Source: Planctomycetales bacterium ZRK34
Lineage (GTDB): Bacteria; Planctomycetota; Phycisphaerae; Phycisphaerales; Zrk34
Direction: 5' to 3'
DNA: 64,000 bases
Assembly: GCA_014873095.1 (NCBI GenBank)
Contig: CP050848.1
Location: forward strand, 2,663,850-2,727,849
The translations under genes and the position numbers were made by a program. The notes below the pieces were generated by a model. That model was given only the letters and a program-made list of their open reading frames with translations, was not told the origin of the DNA and made no database searches. Of this stretch, positions 36,466-45,740 are shown piece after piece (within the stretch, counting starts at the first letter, position 1; the number at the start of each line of letters is the position of its first letter).

Positions 36466-37601
36466 TCGCCAACACCATGCCTTTCGCCACCATGCCTGTG
36501 TTGCTGCTTGCCGATGTGTCGATGATGTCGACGACGCTCGGCGTGATGGTCACATTGGGCATTGCGGCTGGGGCGATCGGCTTGTGGGCAACTTCGCGTT
36601 GGCGATCGTGGTCGTTTACGATGTGGGTCTTCGCCTTCGTATCCGCCGCCATGTTCTTTCCCGATGCGGTCACGCACGCCGGGCAGTTTGAATTCAAGAC
36701 GCTGATAGTTCCGTTGATTCAGGTCATCATGCTCGGGATGGGCATGACGTTGACGCCGGCGGACTTCGCTCGCGTTGCGAAGATGCCGCACGGCGTGCTG
36801 GTCGGCGTGACGTTGCAGTACACGATGATGCCGATCATGGGGTATACGTTCGCCACGCTGTTTGGACTGGAGCCGGAGGTCGCCGCGGGATTAATCCTTG
36901 TCGGTTCATGCGCAGGCGGTGTGGCGTCCAATGTGATTGCATACATTGCCCGGGCGAATGTCGCGCTATCGGTGACGCTGACCGCCTGTTCCACGCTGCT
37001 GGCGCCGCTGACTACTCCGCTGGCGATGAAACTGTTAGCCGGCCAGTATGTGCCGATCGAAGCAGGGCCGATGATGTGGGCGATTGTGAAGATGATCGTG
37101 GCGCCTGTCGTGATCGGCCTGGCGATCAATCGATATCTGCACGTTGTCGCTGCGAAGTTGGTGCGTATTTTGCCGATGGTGAGCATGTTAGGCATCTGCG
37201 CGATCATCGCTATTACAATCGGCTTGTCACGAGACAAACTGCTCGTGATCGGATTGGCACTTTTCGGCGCTTCAGTCTGTCACAACGCCGTGGGATTCAC
37301 ACTGGGTTACTTCGGGGCGCGACTGGCCGGACTAAATCGAATCGACGCTCGAACGGTTGGTATCGAAGTCGGCATGCAGAACGGCGGCATGGCGACGGGT
37401 CTTGCATTCAATGTTTTGCACAGTGAGGTTGCGGCTTTGGCCTCGGCGGTGTTCGGCCCCTGGAGCGCTGTGGCTGGCTCTGTGCTCGCGTCATGGTGGG
37501 GGCGAAGTTCTGACAACTCGGCAGCCATCGAGATAACCGCGAGCGTTAAAGAGAAGGCATGCCAAAAAGATCTTCAACCCAATCAACGCCAATCAACCTA
37601 G
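36462..37601 (+). CDS. Bile acid:sodium symporter (BASS) family transporter
   Basis: 379-aa membrane protein with about ten hydrophobic helices. Diagnostic blocks: 'IMLGMGMTLTPADF' (helix 3), 'GLILVGSCAGGVASNVIAYIA' (the discontinuous, sodium-binding helix 4) and 'TVGIEVGMQNGGMATGLAF' (helix 9, second crossover). BASS proteins import organic acids with sodium; bacterial members carry pyruvate, ketopantoate and others. GTG 36462 overlaps the preceding stop; ATG 36477 or 36492 are alternatives because no close ribosome site supports 36462. Co-location with an aldolase and a sialidase-like protein suggests uptake of an acid sugar or its pyruvate-like product. Confidence 0.87.
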   Translation: MIANTMPFATMPVLLLADVSMMSTTLGVMVTLGIAAGAIGLWATSRWRSWSFTMWVFAFVSAAMFFPDAVTHAGQFEFKTLIVPLIQVIMLGMGMTLTPADFARVAKMPHGVLVGVTLQYTMMPIMGYTFATLFGLEPEVAAGLILVGSCAGGVASNVIAYIARANVALSVTLTACSTLLAPLTTPLAMKLLAGQYVPIEAGPMMWAIVKMIVAPVVIGLAINRYLHVVAAKLVRILPMVSMLGICAIIAITIGLSRDKLLVIGLALFGASVCHNAVGFTLGYFGARLAGLNRIDARTVGIEVGMQNGGMATGLAFNVLHSEVAALASAVFGPWSAVAGSVLASWWGRSSDNSAAIEITASVKEKACQKDLQPNQRQST

Positions 37602-37818
37602 CGTCGTCGCCGGTGGCAAGATCAACACAAAAGGCATTTGACTGACTCTGTAGACAACCTCTGAAGTTTGGCGCGTGTTCGGTTGCGCGGTTGGATGAAG
37701 GCGGTAGATGATGAGCGACGAGCCTGGCATCCAAGTCGCCACGGAGGGTGACGGCGATGGCCCTGGCGGCCGGTCGGCCGGTGCTGCCACGCGACAGCCA
37801 CCGGTTCTCGCGACACGA

Positions 37819-38466
37819 TCATGCGCAGGCGCGGCTTGGGGTGGATGAAAGGGTTTGGGTGATTCGATCGGTGGCGGTGGCGAGTTCTGTCTCGAGGCGC
37901 TGGCCCCCGAACTCGTCGTTGCCGACGTAGAAGAAGGTCGTCTGGTCGATACCGATGAATTGGAAGAGGGTGCGAAGGTGTGGTTCGACGTGGTTGAGTC
38001 CGTACATCGGGCCGCCTGGCTGGTATCCCGCATCGCCGGTCGCCACGATGACGTAGGCCTGCTTGTCGCGCAGCAGCGGGGTGTAGGGATCGGCGGCGTC
38101 AGGATCGAAATCGAACGTGCGGCCGATCCGGACGATGTTGTCGACCCACGCCTTGAGCGCGCTGGGCAGGCCGAAGTTGTACATCGGCAAGGCCATCACA
38201 AGCACGTCGGCGGCTTCGAGTTCGTCGACCAGTGTGTCGGACACGGCAAGTTCGCGGTGCATCGCGTCGTCGCGCTCGGCAGCGGGGGTGAAAGCGGCGG
38301 CGATCCACGATTCGGTCACATGCGGCGGGGTGAAGGTTCGCAGGTCGCGGTGCACGACGCGATCGTCCGGTCGCTTGGCCAACCAGCGTTCCACGAAATA
38401 ATTGCCGAGCCGACGTGAATTCGAACGGCCCAGGCGCGGACTGGCATCCAGTTGCAACAGGTTCAT
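37819..38466 (-). CDS. azoR: FMN-dependent NADH:quinone reductase / azoreductase (AzoR family)
   Basis: 215-aa cytoplasmic flavodoxin-fold enzyme. The start 'LLQLDASPRLGRSNSRRLG' is the FMN-phosphate loop of AzoR, followed by 'MALPMYNFGLPSALKAWVDNI' (FMN ring contacts) and 'ATGDAGY' in place of the usual GGxY. The family reduces quinones and azo dyes with NADH and protects against electrophiles. The gene is monocistronic and opposed to the transporter gene, with 217 bases between their ends. Confidence 0.9.
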   Translation of the reverse strand: MNLLQLDASPRLGRSNSRRLGNYFVERWLAKRPDDRVVHRDLRTFTPPHVTESWIAAAFTPAAERDDAMHRELAVSDTLVDELEAADVLVMALPMYNFGLPSALKAWVDNIVRIGRTFDFDPDAADPYTPLLRDKQAYVIVATGDAGYQPGGPMYGLNHVEPHLRTLFQFIGIDQTTFFYVGNDEFGGQRLETELATATDRITQTLSSTPSRACA

Positions 38467-38726
38467 CGCAGCGTCCTCACATCAAGTTGGGTGTTGCCGA
38501 CTCACGCTCCGTGGCGCGGATCTGACACAGCATTCGATGTGCTCGATCGGATCGAGGTTACCGGCGACGGTGATTTGTTTGTGAAGCTTTGATGTGAGTC
38601 GCGCCAGGGGAAGCGCGATGCGCAACGTTTACCCTACCGGTCGACGGGTTGGCCGATGCCTTGAGCGCGGCTTGGAGTTGCTGGTGGGCCTGGACGGTTT
38701 GTTTGTCGTGGTTAGGGGCAATGGGT

Positions 38727-38870
38727 TTGGCGAGGCGATGGCCGATTTTGATGGTAGAACGTCGCCTCAGTAATCCCCATCTTCCCAACAATCTCACCCG
38801 ACGAAGTGCCCGATTCAAACTGACGCAGGGCAAATGCGATCTGGGCCTCCGTGTAACACTTCCGCTTCAT
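38727..38870 (-). pseudogene. IS3-family OrfA fragment in the 38467-39008 gap
   Basis: Minus-strand reading from 38870 gives 'MKRKCYTEAQIAFALRQFES' then 'GKMGITEATFY', the helix-turn-helix start of an IS3-family OrfA (usually MKRKRYTEEQIAFALRQAESG...MGISEATFY). The match stops abruptly after ATFY and nothing of OrfB follows. The rest of the 38467-39008 gap holds no other recognisable feature; a TGACCCCTTCCC-like sequence near 38987-38998 could be the old left end of the element. Confidence 0.7.
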
Positions 38871-39008
38871 ACAAGGTTCCTTTCTGAATGCCAAATATCA
38901 TCCAAAAAGTCGCACTCAATGTGGAGCAGGATTTGGGGAATAGACCACTGGTCGGATTCTTCCACATCGTCTGGTTCATTTTGCAGGGAAGGGGTCATTG
39001 ACGAGGTG

Positions 39009-39695
39009 TTAATAATCGACGAGCCAACTATATGTTGACGTCACGTTGCCGCGCTCTACGTTCTGGTAAGCGACGTGGGTATCGATGTAGAGAATATTAG
39101 CGGTAATCATTTGCTCGTCGTGCCAATATTCCTGGCGATCGGTTCCGTTGAGATAGTTATGAATTGTGTGGTCACCGGACAACAGCACGAATGAAGGCTG
39201 CTTGATGCTGGCGAACGTCCGACCCATCAGCGTTGGCTTATTCGGCGGACCGGCTGAAACACGGTTGTAGGGGTATGAGTTGCCCACGTCGCGGTAGACG
39301 GTGTCTGTCACGGGAAATGTCGGGCCATGCCCCTTGTCCGCTGGACACTCAAACAGCCTCGCCTCGGCATCGGGCGGGGTTGCGATGGGAATGCCCACGT
39401 AGCGATTCAGCGGGCGTTTGTTGGTGGTCCAGTCCGGTGCGCCGTAGCCGGGCCATGTGCCGGGGTGGCCGCCATAAACCATCGAACTGCCGCTGGCATG
39501 GGTGATGAACTGGTCGCGATTGTCCTGCGCGTAGAGAATAAACCCGGTGCCGATCTGTTTGAGTTGGACGGCACATGTCACGATGCGCGCCTTCTCACGG
39601 GCTGCGGTCAGCGAAGGCAGCAGGATCGCGATCAACAGCGCGATGATAGACACCACCACGAGTAATTCGATCAATGTGAATCCCGGTCGGCGCAT
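39009..39695 (-). CDS. Type II secretion-like pseudopilin (cassette B)
   Basis: 228-aa prepilin-like protein with a very short leader MRRPG before [26 protein letters not shown]. The start at 39695 has GAGGT just upstream; an in-frame start at 39746 would add 17 residues with no function in a prepilin leader. The C-terminal His-x-Asp-Gly motif is altered to '[16 protein letters not shown]', Thr replacing Gly. It follows the cassette B PEP-CTERM gene by 47 bases and is the last gene of that cassette. Confidence 0.87.
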   Translation of the reverse strand: MRRPGFTLIELLVVVSIIALLIAILLPSLTAAREKARIVTCAVQLKQIGTGFILYAQDNRDQFITHASGSSMVYGGHPGTWPGYGAPDWTTNKRPLNRYVGIPIATPPDAEARLFECPADKGHGPTFPVTDTVYRDVGNSYPYNRVSAGPPNKPTLMGRTFASIKQPSFVLLSGDHTIHNYLNGTDRQEYWHDEQMITANILYIDTHVAYQNVERGNVTSTYSWLVDY

Positions 39696-39742
39696 GAACA
39701 CCTCATCAAGTGACCGCGATGAGCTACATCGCGGCAATGTGA

Positions 39743-41128
39743 TCAATGACAGCGACGCCGCGTCAGTATGCCCAGCATCGGAGCGACCAGCAGCAGAGAG
39801 GTCGGCTCAGGGATGGTCAGTGTGACGGCATAGATGCCAAATTGAGCGTCGTTGGACGGATCGGCTACCCCGAGCGTGTTAAACGCGATGCGGTCGATCG
39901 TCTTCGATATATCGGCGAGGAAATCCTGGTTAAAGAGCATGCGTTCGTTGGTGTAGATAAACGAATCGGTGTTGGTGTTCCACAAGTCCATGTCGCTGAT
40001 TGCCGCGCCGGCCAGACCGGTCAGGTTCGTGCCCTGCGAGTCGGCTAGATCCCATGTGAATACATCGCTGCTGGCATCGGTGTAAAAGATCGTGAACTGA
40101 CCATTGGGGCTGGACGAAGCGTTGAACCCGACGGCGCTGTAAAGCACGGAGACTTTAGTCGCGCGGGTGTCGGCGATGTCGAGCTCGTCGTTGGACTCGC
40201 CGATGCCCTTGATCCATGTGTTGTTCTGCACGCTGTCAGGGTCGTCAAAGGGGCCGACTTCGAAGGGTGTGCCGCCGGCGACAACTTCGCCGCTTTCCGG
40301 GATGTTTGGCGTGTTGGACCCGGCATTAAAATGGGTGGTGACAAAATGATCGCCATTGTTGCGGTAGCCGCCCCCGTCGGGTTCGGTGTCTGCGATGGCG
40401 ATGGTGTCACGGTTGAACTTCGATGAGATGTCGATGATGGTGTACGGGCTCTTCGCTCCGCTGACGGCATACACGCCAAAGTCAGCATCGGTGTCTGCGT
40501 TCGGGGCGACACCGACGCTGGAACTGTCGAAGGTCAGCGAATCGACGGTTTTGGCAGGGTTGAACCCGGTGAACGTCTGCACATAGAGATTGCGATCGCC
40601 CAGTTGGGTGCTGTCGATGAACTTGCGATTGATCAGGCCGCTGACAGCAATACTGGATTGACCATCGATGTTGTTGCCATCGCTGTCAGCCAGGTCCCAG
40701 AACAGCGCCTGCGATGTGCCGTCGAGATAGTTGACCGTGACGGTTCCATTCTTGGAGGCCGAGGCGATGTTGAAGCCCACTGCCGAGTGAATCACGGCGA
40801 ACGATGCCAGACGCTGATTCGCGATGTCGACCGTCATCGATCCCGCAGCCCCGGAAGACTCCAGCAGGATGGTGTTGTCAGCTGTGTACGAACCGAGTTG
40901 GAAGGTGAATCCTTCTGCGGTGATCATCCCGTCATTGGGCAGCACACCACCGTAGAGAAACTTCTCGTTGTTGGCCCCGCGATAGCCGACGCCGGCGGAG
41001 TCCGACGTGCTGGTGGCGAATGTGTCGCCGTTGAAATAGGTGGTGATGTCGATGGTTTCTGCATGCACGGCAGCGCCTGTGATCAACCCGATCGCAACAG
41101 CGAGGCAGGTCCAGGTGGCGAATCTCAT
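39743..41128 (-). CDS. PEP-CTERM exported protein made of two tandem about 190-aa units (cassette B)
   Basis: About 461 aa, start 41128 (AAGGAG 7-8 bases upstream). A signal peptide (1-23) precedes two homologous units. Unit 1 opens '[17 protein letters not shown]' and unit 2 '[18 protein letters not shown]'; both contain 'YSAVGFN'-like ('HSAVGFN' in unit 1), 'WDLADS' and end with a 'D..FG(V/I)YAV' strand. The tail is [17 protein letters not shown] followed by TRRRCH, a PEP-CTERM sorting signal. The unit has no assigned name that I recognise; it is beta-rich. The same unit, out of phase, forms the C-terminus of the anti-sigma factor encoded immediately upstream. Confidence 0.87.
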   Translation of the reverse strand: MRFATWTCLAVAIGLITGAAVHAETIDITTYFNGDTFATSTSDSAGVGYRGANNEKFLYGGVLPNDGMITAEGFTFQLGSYTADNTILLESSGAAGSMTVDIANQRLASFAVIHSAVGFNIASASKNGTVTVNYLDGTSQALFWDLADSDGNNIDGQSSIAVSGLINRKFIDSTQLGDRNLYVQTFTGFNPAKTVDSLTFDSSSVGVAPNADTDADFGVYAVSGAKSPYTIIDISSKFNRDTIAIADTEPDGGGYRNNGDHFVTTHFNAGSNTPNIPESGEVVAGGTPFEVGPFDDPDSVQNNTWIKGIGESNDELDIADTRATKVSVLYSAVGFNASSSPNGQFTIFYTDASSDVFTWDLADSQGTNLTGLAGAAISDMDLWNTNTDSFIYTNERMLFNQDFLADISKTIDRIAFNTLGVADPSNDAQFGIYAVTLTIPEPTSLLLVAPMLGILTRRRCH

Positions 41129-41180
41129 GTTGGCTTCTCCTTGGGGTTTCATGATTCAGTCCCTCTTTGATGTGCGAAGT

Positions 41181-42677
41181 TCAAGGCGCGGCGGGTGCGG
41201 GCATGAGGCCGGCGCCGTTGGAGTCGGCGAGGTCCCATGTGTATCGCCGGGTCGTGCCGTCGTCGTAGTGCAGAATAATCGAGCCGTTGTTGGCCCCGGG
41301 GCCGACGGGATTGAATCCGACGGCCGAAAACAGTAGCGATACGCGGGCATAACGGCCGGGCAGAATCTCGAGCATTTCACCTTCCCCGACTTTGATGATC
41401 CACGTGTCTGACGTGGCGGGTGCGGTCGGGGAAGCGACCAAGTGATAGGTCACATCGTTGTTGGTGGACAGCATCGGCTCGCTGTCAGCGGACGTGTGTA
41501 TTGACGCTGGAAAGCTCGAAGCATCGAAGTATTCACCGTTGCGCCGCCACCCGCCGTCGGTCGGCGGCGTGGCGGCATCGGCGATGATATCCCGGTTCAC
41601 CCGTGACCCCAGCGGCGCGGCCTGCTCGACCCCGATGGGTGTCGTCAATGTGATGGCGAAGATCCCGAACTCGGCATCGGCGCCCGCGTCCTGTACGTCG
41701 TCGGTCGCGCACTCGATGCCGACAAGTCGGCGACCGGGATCGGCGGTGAAAGTCTGTGTGTACAACTTGCGGGGATCCGAAGCGCCTGGCCCGTCAGTTT
41801 TGCTCAGGCGAATCCCATCCAGCACGACCTTCGCATGATCGGTTGCCGTCGGTAGCTGCTGGCCGGATATGCCCGCCTCGGCCAGACTCGTCGGCGCCGA
41901 GAGTCCCTCGTCGTTTGTGAAGCGAATGTGTTGATCCGCTACGAGCCGCACGGTCTGCGACGCGCTGCGCACTTCGACGACGCCCTGCGTCACTGCGACC
42001 TGGCCTCCGCCATCGCGCTGCAAGTAGACCGCAAAAGCCGTCCCCAGGTCGATCACGTCAAACCCCGGTGTATGCACGGTAAAACCTGCCGCCTCGCCCG
42101 GAGCTTCCGCACGTAAAGTGCCATAGTTCAACCGCGCTGCGTCAGCCGATTCCATCACGAATTCAAACGGCCCGATCAGCGTGACACTTGCCCCGCCCAC
42201 CATCTGCACATGCATCGTGCCGGACTCAGCCCGCAACATGCCCGACGGCAGATTGTCGCCGATCGTCACCGGGTTGCTGGCCCAGACCACATCGACGGTT
42301 TCCATCAGCACCGCAACCGGCGTTGTATCACGCTCCACGGGATCGAGCGTCGTGCGATCAGCCTCCGGGCGGGTCATAAACCACACGGTCAGTGACAGCG
42401 CCAACGCGGCAGCCAGCGCGAGACCGGCTGCAAGTGTCGACATGCGGCGCTTCGCCGAGGCGTATTCCGCGTTGAATACGGCGGCCTCATCTTCGAAGCT
42501 GGACAGCTTGTATTGCTGGCTCAGCAGACGCCCGAGTTGGGCATGTTCGATCAGCAAAGCGGCATGCTCATCGTTGGCATTGATCCACGATTCCAACTCG
42601 TCGTATTGATCATCCTCGAGTGCCCCCTCGAAGTATGCGCTGAGCAGGCGGGCGATATTCGCATCAAGCTTGATCAT
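41181..42677 (-). CDS. FecR-type transmembrane anti-sigma factor with PEP-protein-like C-terminus (cassette B)
   Basis: 498 aa from ATG 42677, which overlaps the sigma stop as ATGA; a longer reading to 42764 would run deep into the sigma gene. Residues 1-79 are cytoplasmic ('LLSAYFEGALEDDQYDELE'), 81-101 a transmembrane helix, about 145-245 a FecR domain ('GGASVTLIGPFEFVM', 'FDVIDLGTAFAVYLQ', 'VTQGVVEVRS'). Residues about 300-498 copy the downstream PEP-CTERM protein: 'KLYTQTFT...AEFGIFAITL' matches the tail of its unit 1 and 'NRDIIADAATPPTDGGWRRNGE' to 'YTWDLADSNGAGL' the head of unit 2. No sorting tail is present. Expected to tether the cassette B sigma factor and sense an extracytoplasmic signal. 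Confidence 0.85.
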   Translation of the reverse strand: MIKLDANIARLLSAYFEGALEDDQYDELESWINANDEHAALLIEHAQLGRLLSQQYKLSSFEDEAAVFNAEYASAKRRMSTLAAGLALAAALALSLTVWFMTRPEADRTTLDPVERDTTPVAVLMETVDVVWASNPVTIGDNLPSGMLRAESGTMHVQMVGGASVTLIGPFEFVMESADAARLNYGTLRAEAPGEAAGFTVHTPGFDVIDLGTAFAVYLQRDGGGQVAVTQGVVEVRSASQTVRLVADQHIRFTNDEGLSAPTSLAEAGISGQQLPTATDHAKVVLDGIRLSKTDGPGASDPRKLYTQTFTADPGRRLVGIECATDDVQDAGADAEFGIFAITLTTPIGVEQAAPLGSRVNRDIIADAATPPTDGGWRRNGEYFDASSFPASIHTSADSEPMLSTNNDVTYHLVASPTAPATSDTWIIKVGEGEMLEILPGRYARVSLLFSAVGFNPVGPGANNGSIILHYDDGTTRRYTWDLADSNGAGLMPAPAAP

Positions 42678-43231
42678 GTGTCGCCCGCTTTCCGCAGCTG
42701 ATGCTGAATGCACTCGGCAAGCTTCGTGCGCACACGCGACAGCATCAAAAAGATGGCGTTGCAAGAGGTGCCCATCCGCTCAGCGATCTTCGCACAGGGC
42801 ATATCCGCGTGATAGCGCAGCCCGAGCACGCGTTGGTGATTGGCCGGCAGTTGCTTCACGCAAGAGCGAAGCGCTGTGACTCGATCATGCTCATCAGTCA
42901 CCGCTCCCGGCATCGTTTTTTCACAAACAGCCGCCAGACGCTCAACCGTTGTCGCGCTGAAGTGCCGTCCTCTCCGCTGGCGAGTGCGATGGTGATCAAT
43001 CACGCGATGGCGTGCAATCGTCAACGCCCAGGGTAGGAACGGGCGGTCCGGGTCGTACTGGTCGAAGTCGCGTGAAGCACTCAGCGCCACATTCTGCAAC
43101 ACGTCCTCAGCATCGTTGGCATCGACGATCACCGTCGCGATGAACGTGCTCAGTGCCGGCTGGGCCTTAACCCATAGCCGCGTGAACCGCTCCCATGCCT
43201 CGCCGCGAAGTTGTTGATTTTCATTGGCCAC
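42674..43231 (-). CDS. ECF RNA polymerase sigma factor (cassette B)
   Basis: 185-aa ECF sigma factor. Region 2: 'DANDAEDVLQNVALSASRDF' and 'PFLPWALTIARHRVIDHHR'; region 4: 'LPANHQRVLGLRYHADMPCAKIA' and 'SCNAIFLMLSRVRTKLAECI'. The GTG start at 43231 has GAGGGG about 6-7 bases upstream. It resembles the cassette A factor ('RFTRLWV.AQP' near the N-terminus in both). The anti-sigma gene overlaps its stop by four bases, so both are made in fixed ratio. Confidence 0.92.
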   Translation of the reverse strand: MANENQQLRGEAWERFTRLWVKAQPALSTFIATVIVDANDAEDVLQNVALSASRDFDQYDPDRPFLPWALTIARHRVIDHHRTRQRRGRHFSATTVERLAAVCEKTMPGAVTDEHDRVTALRSCVKQLPANHQRVLGLRYHADMPCAKIAERMGTSCNAIFLMLSRVRTKLAECIQHQLRKAGDT

Positions 43232-43711
43232 GACAGACCCCTCAAAGGCTCAACATCTTCAACCCATACAACACCCCACCTATTTATGCGTCCGCCAACG
43301 CTGAACCTGTCATAGCCATCCAAGAAAATCTACCGCTTCGCTCGAATCTGTGCCATCACAATTGTTTACCCCCACACACATCAAACTGCACCTTCGCCTG
43401 ATTGGTATGACATGGCGCATAAAAACCACCCGCAGAATTGCGAGAGTTTTTCGCGTAGCGGGTGGGGTGGTTCGGCGGATCACGCCCGCTGGATGGGGGG
43501 TGTCAGGCGAGTTTAGGCGTTAAGGATTCGGCAGGGTCACCCGGCCCTGGGGTTCGAAACGGCGGTGCCTTCATTTCACTTCCATCCGCGGGGCAGGTCC
43601 GTGGGCACGATGTTGTCATGATGCAGGAAGTGCCCCCCCCCTCCGGGAAACCTGATCCAGGATTTATGAGAGAATGCTGCCGGCGAATGCCGGAAAGGAT
43701 TCCTCTTGAAC
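43232..43711. other. Intergenic region upstream of cassette B
   Basis: No convincing gene. The first 200 bases are A+T richer and should hold the cassette B promoter (reading leftward), though no clear box stands out. From about 43460 the sequence is G+C rich and may be residual DNA of the IS3-type element whose decayed transposase begins at 43712. Confidence 0.45.
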
Positions 43712-44157
43712 AAGTGACATGCACCGGAACAGATCGTGGCCAAGCTGCGTCAGGCGGAAGTGGAACTGGGCAAAGGGCTGAAGGTCCCCGAAGTTTGTAA
43801 GCAGTTGTACATCAGCGAGCAGACGTACTATCGCTGGCGGACCAAGTACGGCGGGGTGGACCCGGTCTGTGGGGCTTGGTCGCGTCCATCGATTATGGAA
43901 GCAGCAAAACATGCAGGTTCCGACCAGACACCACAAACGCCAGCGATTGCCAGGCAAAAGTGAGCACGGTTGTGTGCGTCACAAATCGACGCATCGAGGT
44001 GGGCCGAACGTTCACGTCACGGGATGTGGTGTTGACGTTGCAGTATCTGTTCGCGTTGCGTGGGGCGCCGCAGCGCATTCGCAGCGACAACGGTCCTGAG
44101 TTCATCGCCCACGAGATTCAACGCTGGTTGAATCGGGCGGCGGTCGGTACGCTGTAG
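43712..44157 (+). pseudogene. Decayed IS3-family transposase (OrfA and OrfB pieces)
   Basis: OrfA reads from 43712 as K-stop-HAPEQIVAKLRQAEVELGKG, where the stop TGA replaces the usual Arg codon after the initial Lys; it continues 'VPEVCKQLYISEQTYYRW' and 'RTKYGG'. Most of OrfB is deleted; a piece of its integrase core resumes in another frame as 'GRTFTSRDVVLTLQYLF' and 'GAPQRIRSDNGPEFIA', where the Asp and Glu are catalytic, ending 'WLNRAAVGTL'. An internal deletion plus a premature stop make it non-functional. A different IS3 subgroup from the remnant at 38727. Confidence 0.82.
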
Positions 44158-44312
44158 ATTCAAAAGGGCAGACCCCGAACGTTACACGCTGCCAACAGCA
44201 ACGCTGGGCGATATGACGAGTTAGCACCACGGTCGCAATGTCGCGGTTTCACGTTTTGACCGTCACACCCTCGAAGCGCAGGTCAACTGCCGTAAGCGGA
44301 GCTGTGAGACTG

Positions 44313-45302
44313 CTATATATCACCACCAGTCTCATTCTGATACTCGTGTAGTCGAATTGGCAAGAATGGAATATTGGTATCGCGAGGGTGCTGAGCAACT
44401 TCAAACAACACACCGCTCTTTCCTGCTCCTGGCGATCCATGGACAACAGTAATCTGACCAGAACCGGAGTCTCTGATCAGCTTCGAGAGTTGATCAGATT
44501 CAGAACGATGGATTACATCTCCGCCGGCAAGATCAACAGCGAAGGATTCAAGGAATTGATCCTGCAAGGCGATCAGCCGCTGCGCCACGCGTTCATCAGT
44601 AGTGAGTGTGCGCGGTTGGAATCCTTTCTCGACAAGAAACCGGTGAAGTTCGTCGGCGTGAATTTGCGCACGCAGGCGCGACTCGGCATAGTCCGCGAGC
44701 GCTACGATTACGACGTCCGGTTTGCCTGTGACGAGTAACGAGGCGTTGGTCCTAAGTTTTCACGATTGTCCTGAAAAAGATGGAAGTCTGATCTCTGGAG
44801 GAGATCGTACGCCAACATTCGGTCTGTCTGACTATTGGCTTTCAGTTTTATGGCTTCACAAAATGCGGCAAATGCCGCGCGCCGATCATGTGAAACCGAT
44901 TGAATCTGATGCTTATAGAACGACTCGGCATCACCACTGGACAGACGCGCGCTGTCGGATAGATCCCTTTAGGTCTGGAGCATCGGTAGACGACACCAGT
45001 GAGAATCTAATCTGAGGTGAACGTTCAAGCTGTTCTCGAAGATATGCGGCGATGCCCTTACGTGCCAGATCAGAAAACGACCATTGGGGCTTAGATCCGT
45101 TCTGCCTTTTACATTGCTGCGCAATGCGCCATCCATTAGCGTCTGCGACCCAAACATCAACTCCTCGCTCATCATCGCCTACAGCTTCCAACTTGACGCT
45201 TACGCACCGCCCTGCGAGTAACTGGAGAAGCTGGCGTGCAACCCACAGACCTTCAAACCGATTGCCAAGCTTGTCGGCGTACCCACCCGGTTCCAGTGCC
45301 AA
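44313..45302 (-). pseudogene. Decayed large nuclease-NTPase gene (defence-like)
   Basis: Minus-strand remnants in three frames. From 45302: 'YADKLGNRFEGLWVARQLLQ', then 'GVDVWVADANGWRIAQQCKRQ', a PD-(D/E)xK-type nuclease core with Asp and Gln-x-Lys. After a frameshift near 44965 the text continues 'LSDSARLSSGDAESFYKHQI' and 'FAAFCEAIKLKANSQTDR'; a second shift near 44750 leads to 'HADELHRFLVEKGF' and the P-loop 'VVHGSPGAGKSG' near 44410, stopping at 44313. A nuclease domain followed by a P-loop NTPase and a long missing C-terminus is the plan of STAND-type anti-phage proteins; that function is inference. Full-length relatives would be far longer, so the gene is both frameshifted and truncated. 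Confidence 0.68.
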
Positions 45303-45440
45303 CTTGCGACCTCCAAATGTCCCGAAATTGCCAAAACTGACGAGCCCATTCGCGCCCTATACGCGCCTAAGCCGATTTTGGCGGGTTTGGGGCAAGTTGG
45401 TCGGATGTATTAACTGCTGCAATTGCAAGGCTTAAGAAAG

Positions 45441-45482
45441 TATACCCGGCAGGATTCGAACCTGCGACCTGAGCTTTAGGAA
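45441..45482 (-). tRNA. 3' half of a tRNA-Arg gene (anticodon loop to discriminator base)
   Basis: On the minus strand 45482-45476 is the anticodon loop TTCCTAA, then stem 39-43 AGCTC (45475-45471), variable loop AGGTC, T arm GCAGG-TTCGAAT-CCTGC (45465-45449), acceptor strand CGGGTAT (45448-45442) and discriminator A (45441). No CCA is encoded. The bases before the loop (CGGGG) cannot pair with AGCTC and no D arm precedes them, so this is only the 3' half. It pairs with the 5' half at 55915-55953; see the findings. Confidence 0.85.
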
Positions 45483-45740
45483 CCCCGATCGAAATATCAC
45501 CATAATGCGTTAACCTAACTGCAATTGCGTAGCTTGTCGCTAATCGTCGGCGCGGCAGAATGAGGCAATACGACGCAAACCGAGGTAACAATCCGCGCCC
45601 CCACTATAGACATAGGGAACTTGTATTGTGATCGATAAGTTCAGCCTGTAAACTGATTCTATAAATTCCGGGGCGTGGGCGGTGGCGCACCATCAGATAC
45701 CGGAATCATCAATGCAGGTATTTGATGGAAGGAATTGATC

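Noticed and set aside
45367..45591. Minus-strand 74-codon open frame containing QVAGSNPAGY
   Set aside because: That peptide is the usual artefact of translating a tRNA T arm; the DNA is the tRNA-Arg 3' half.
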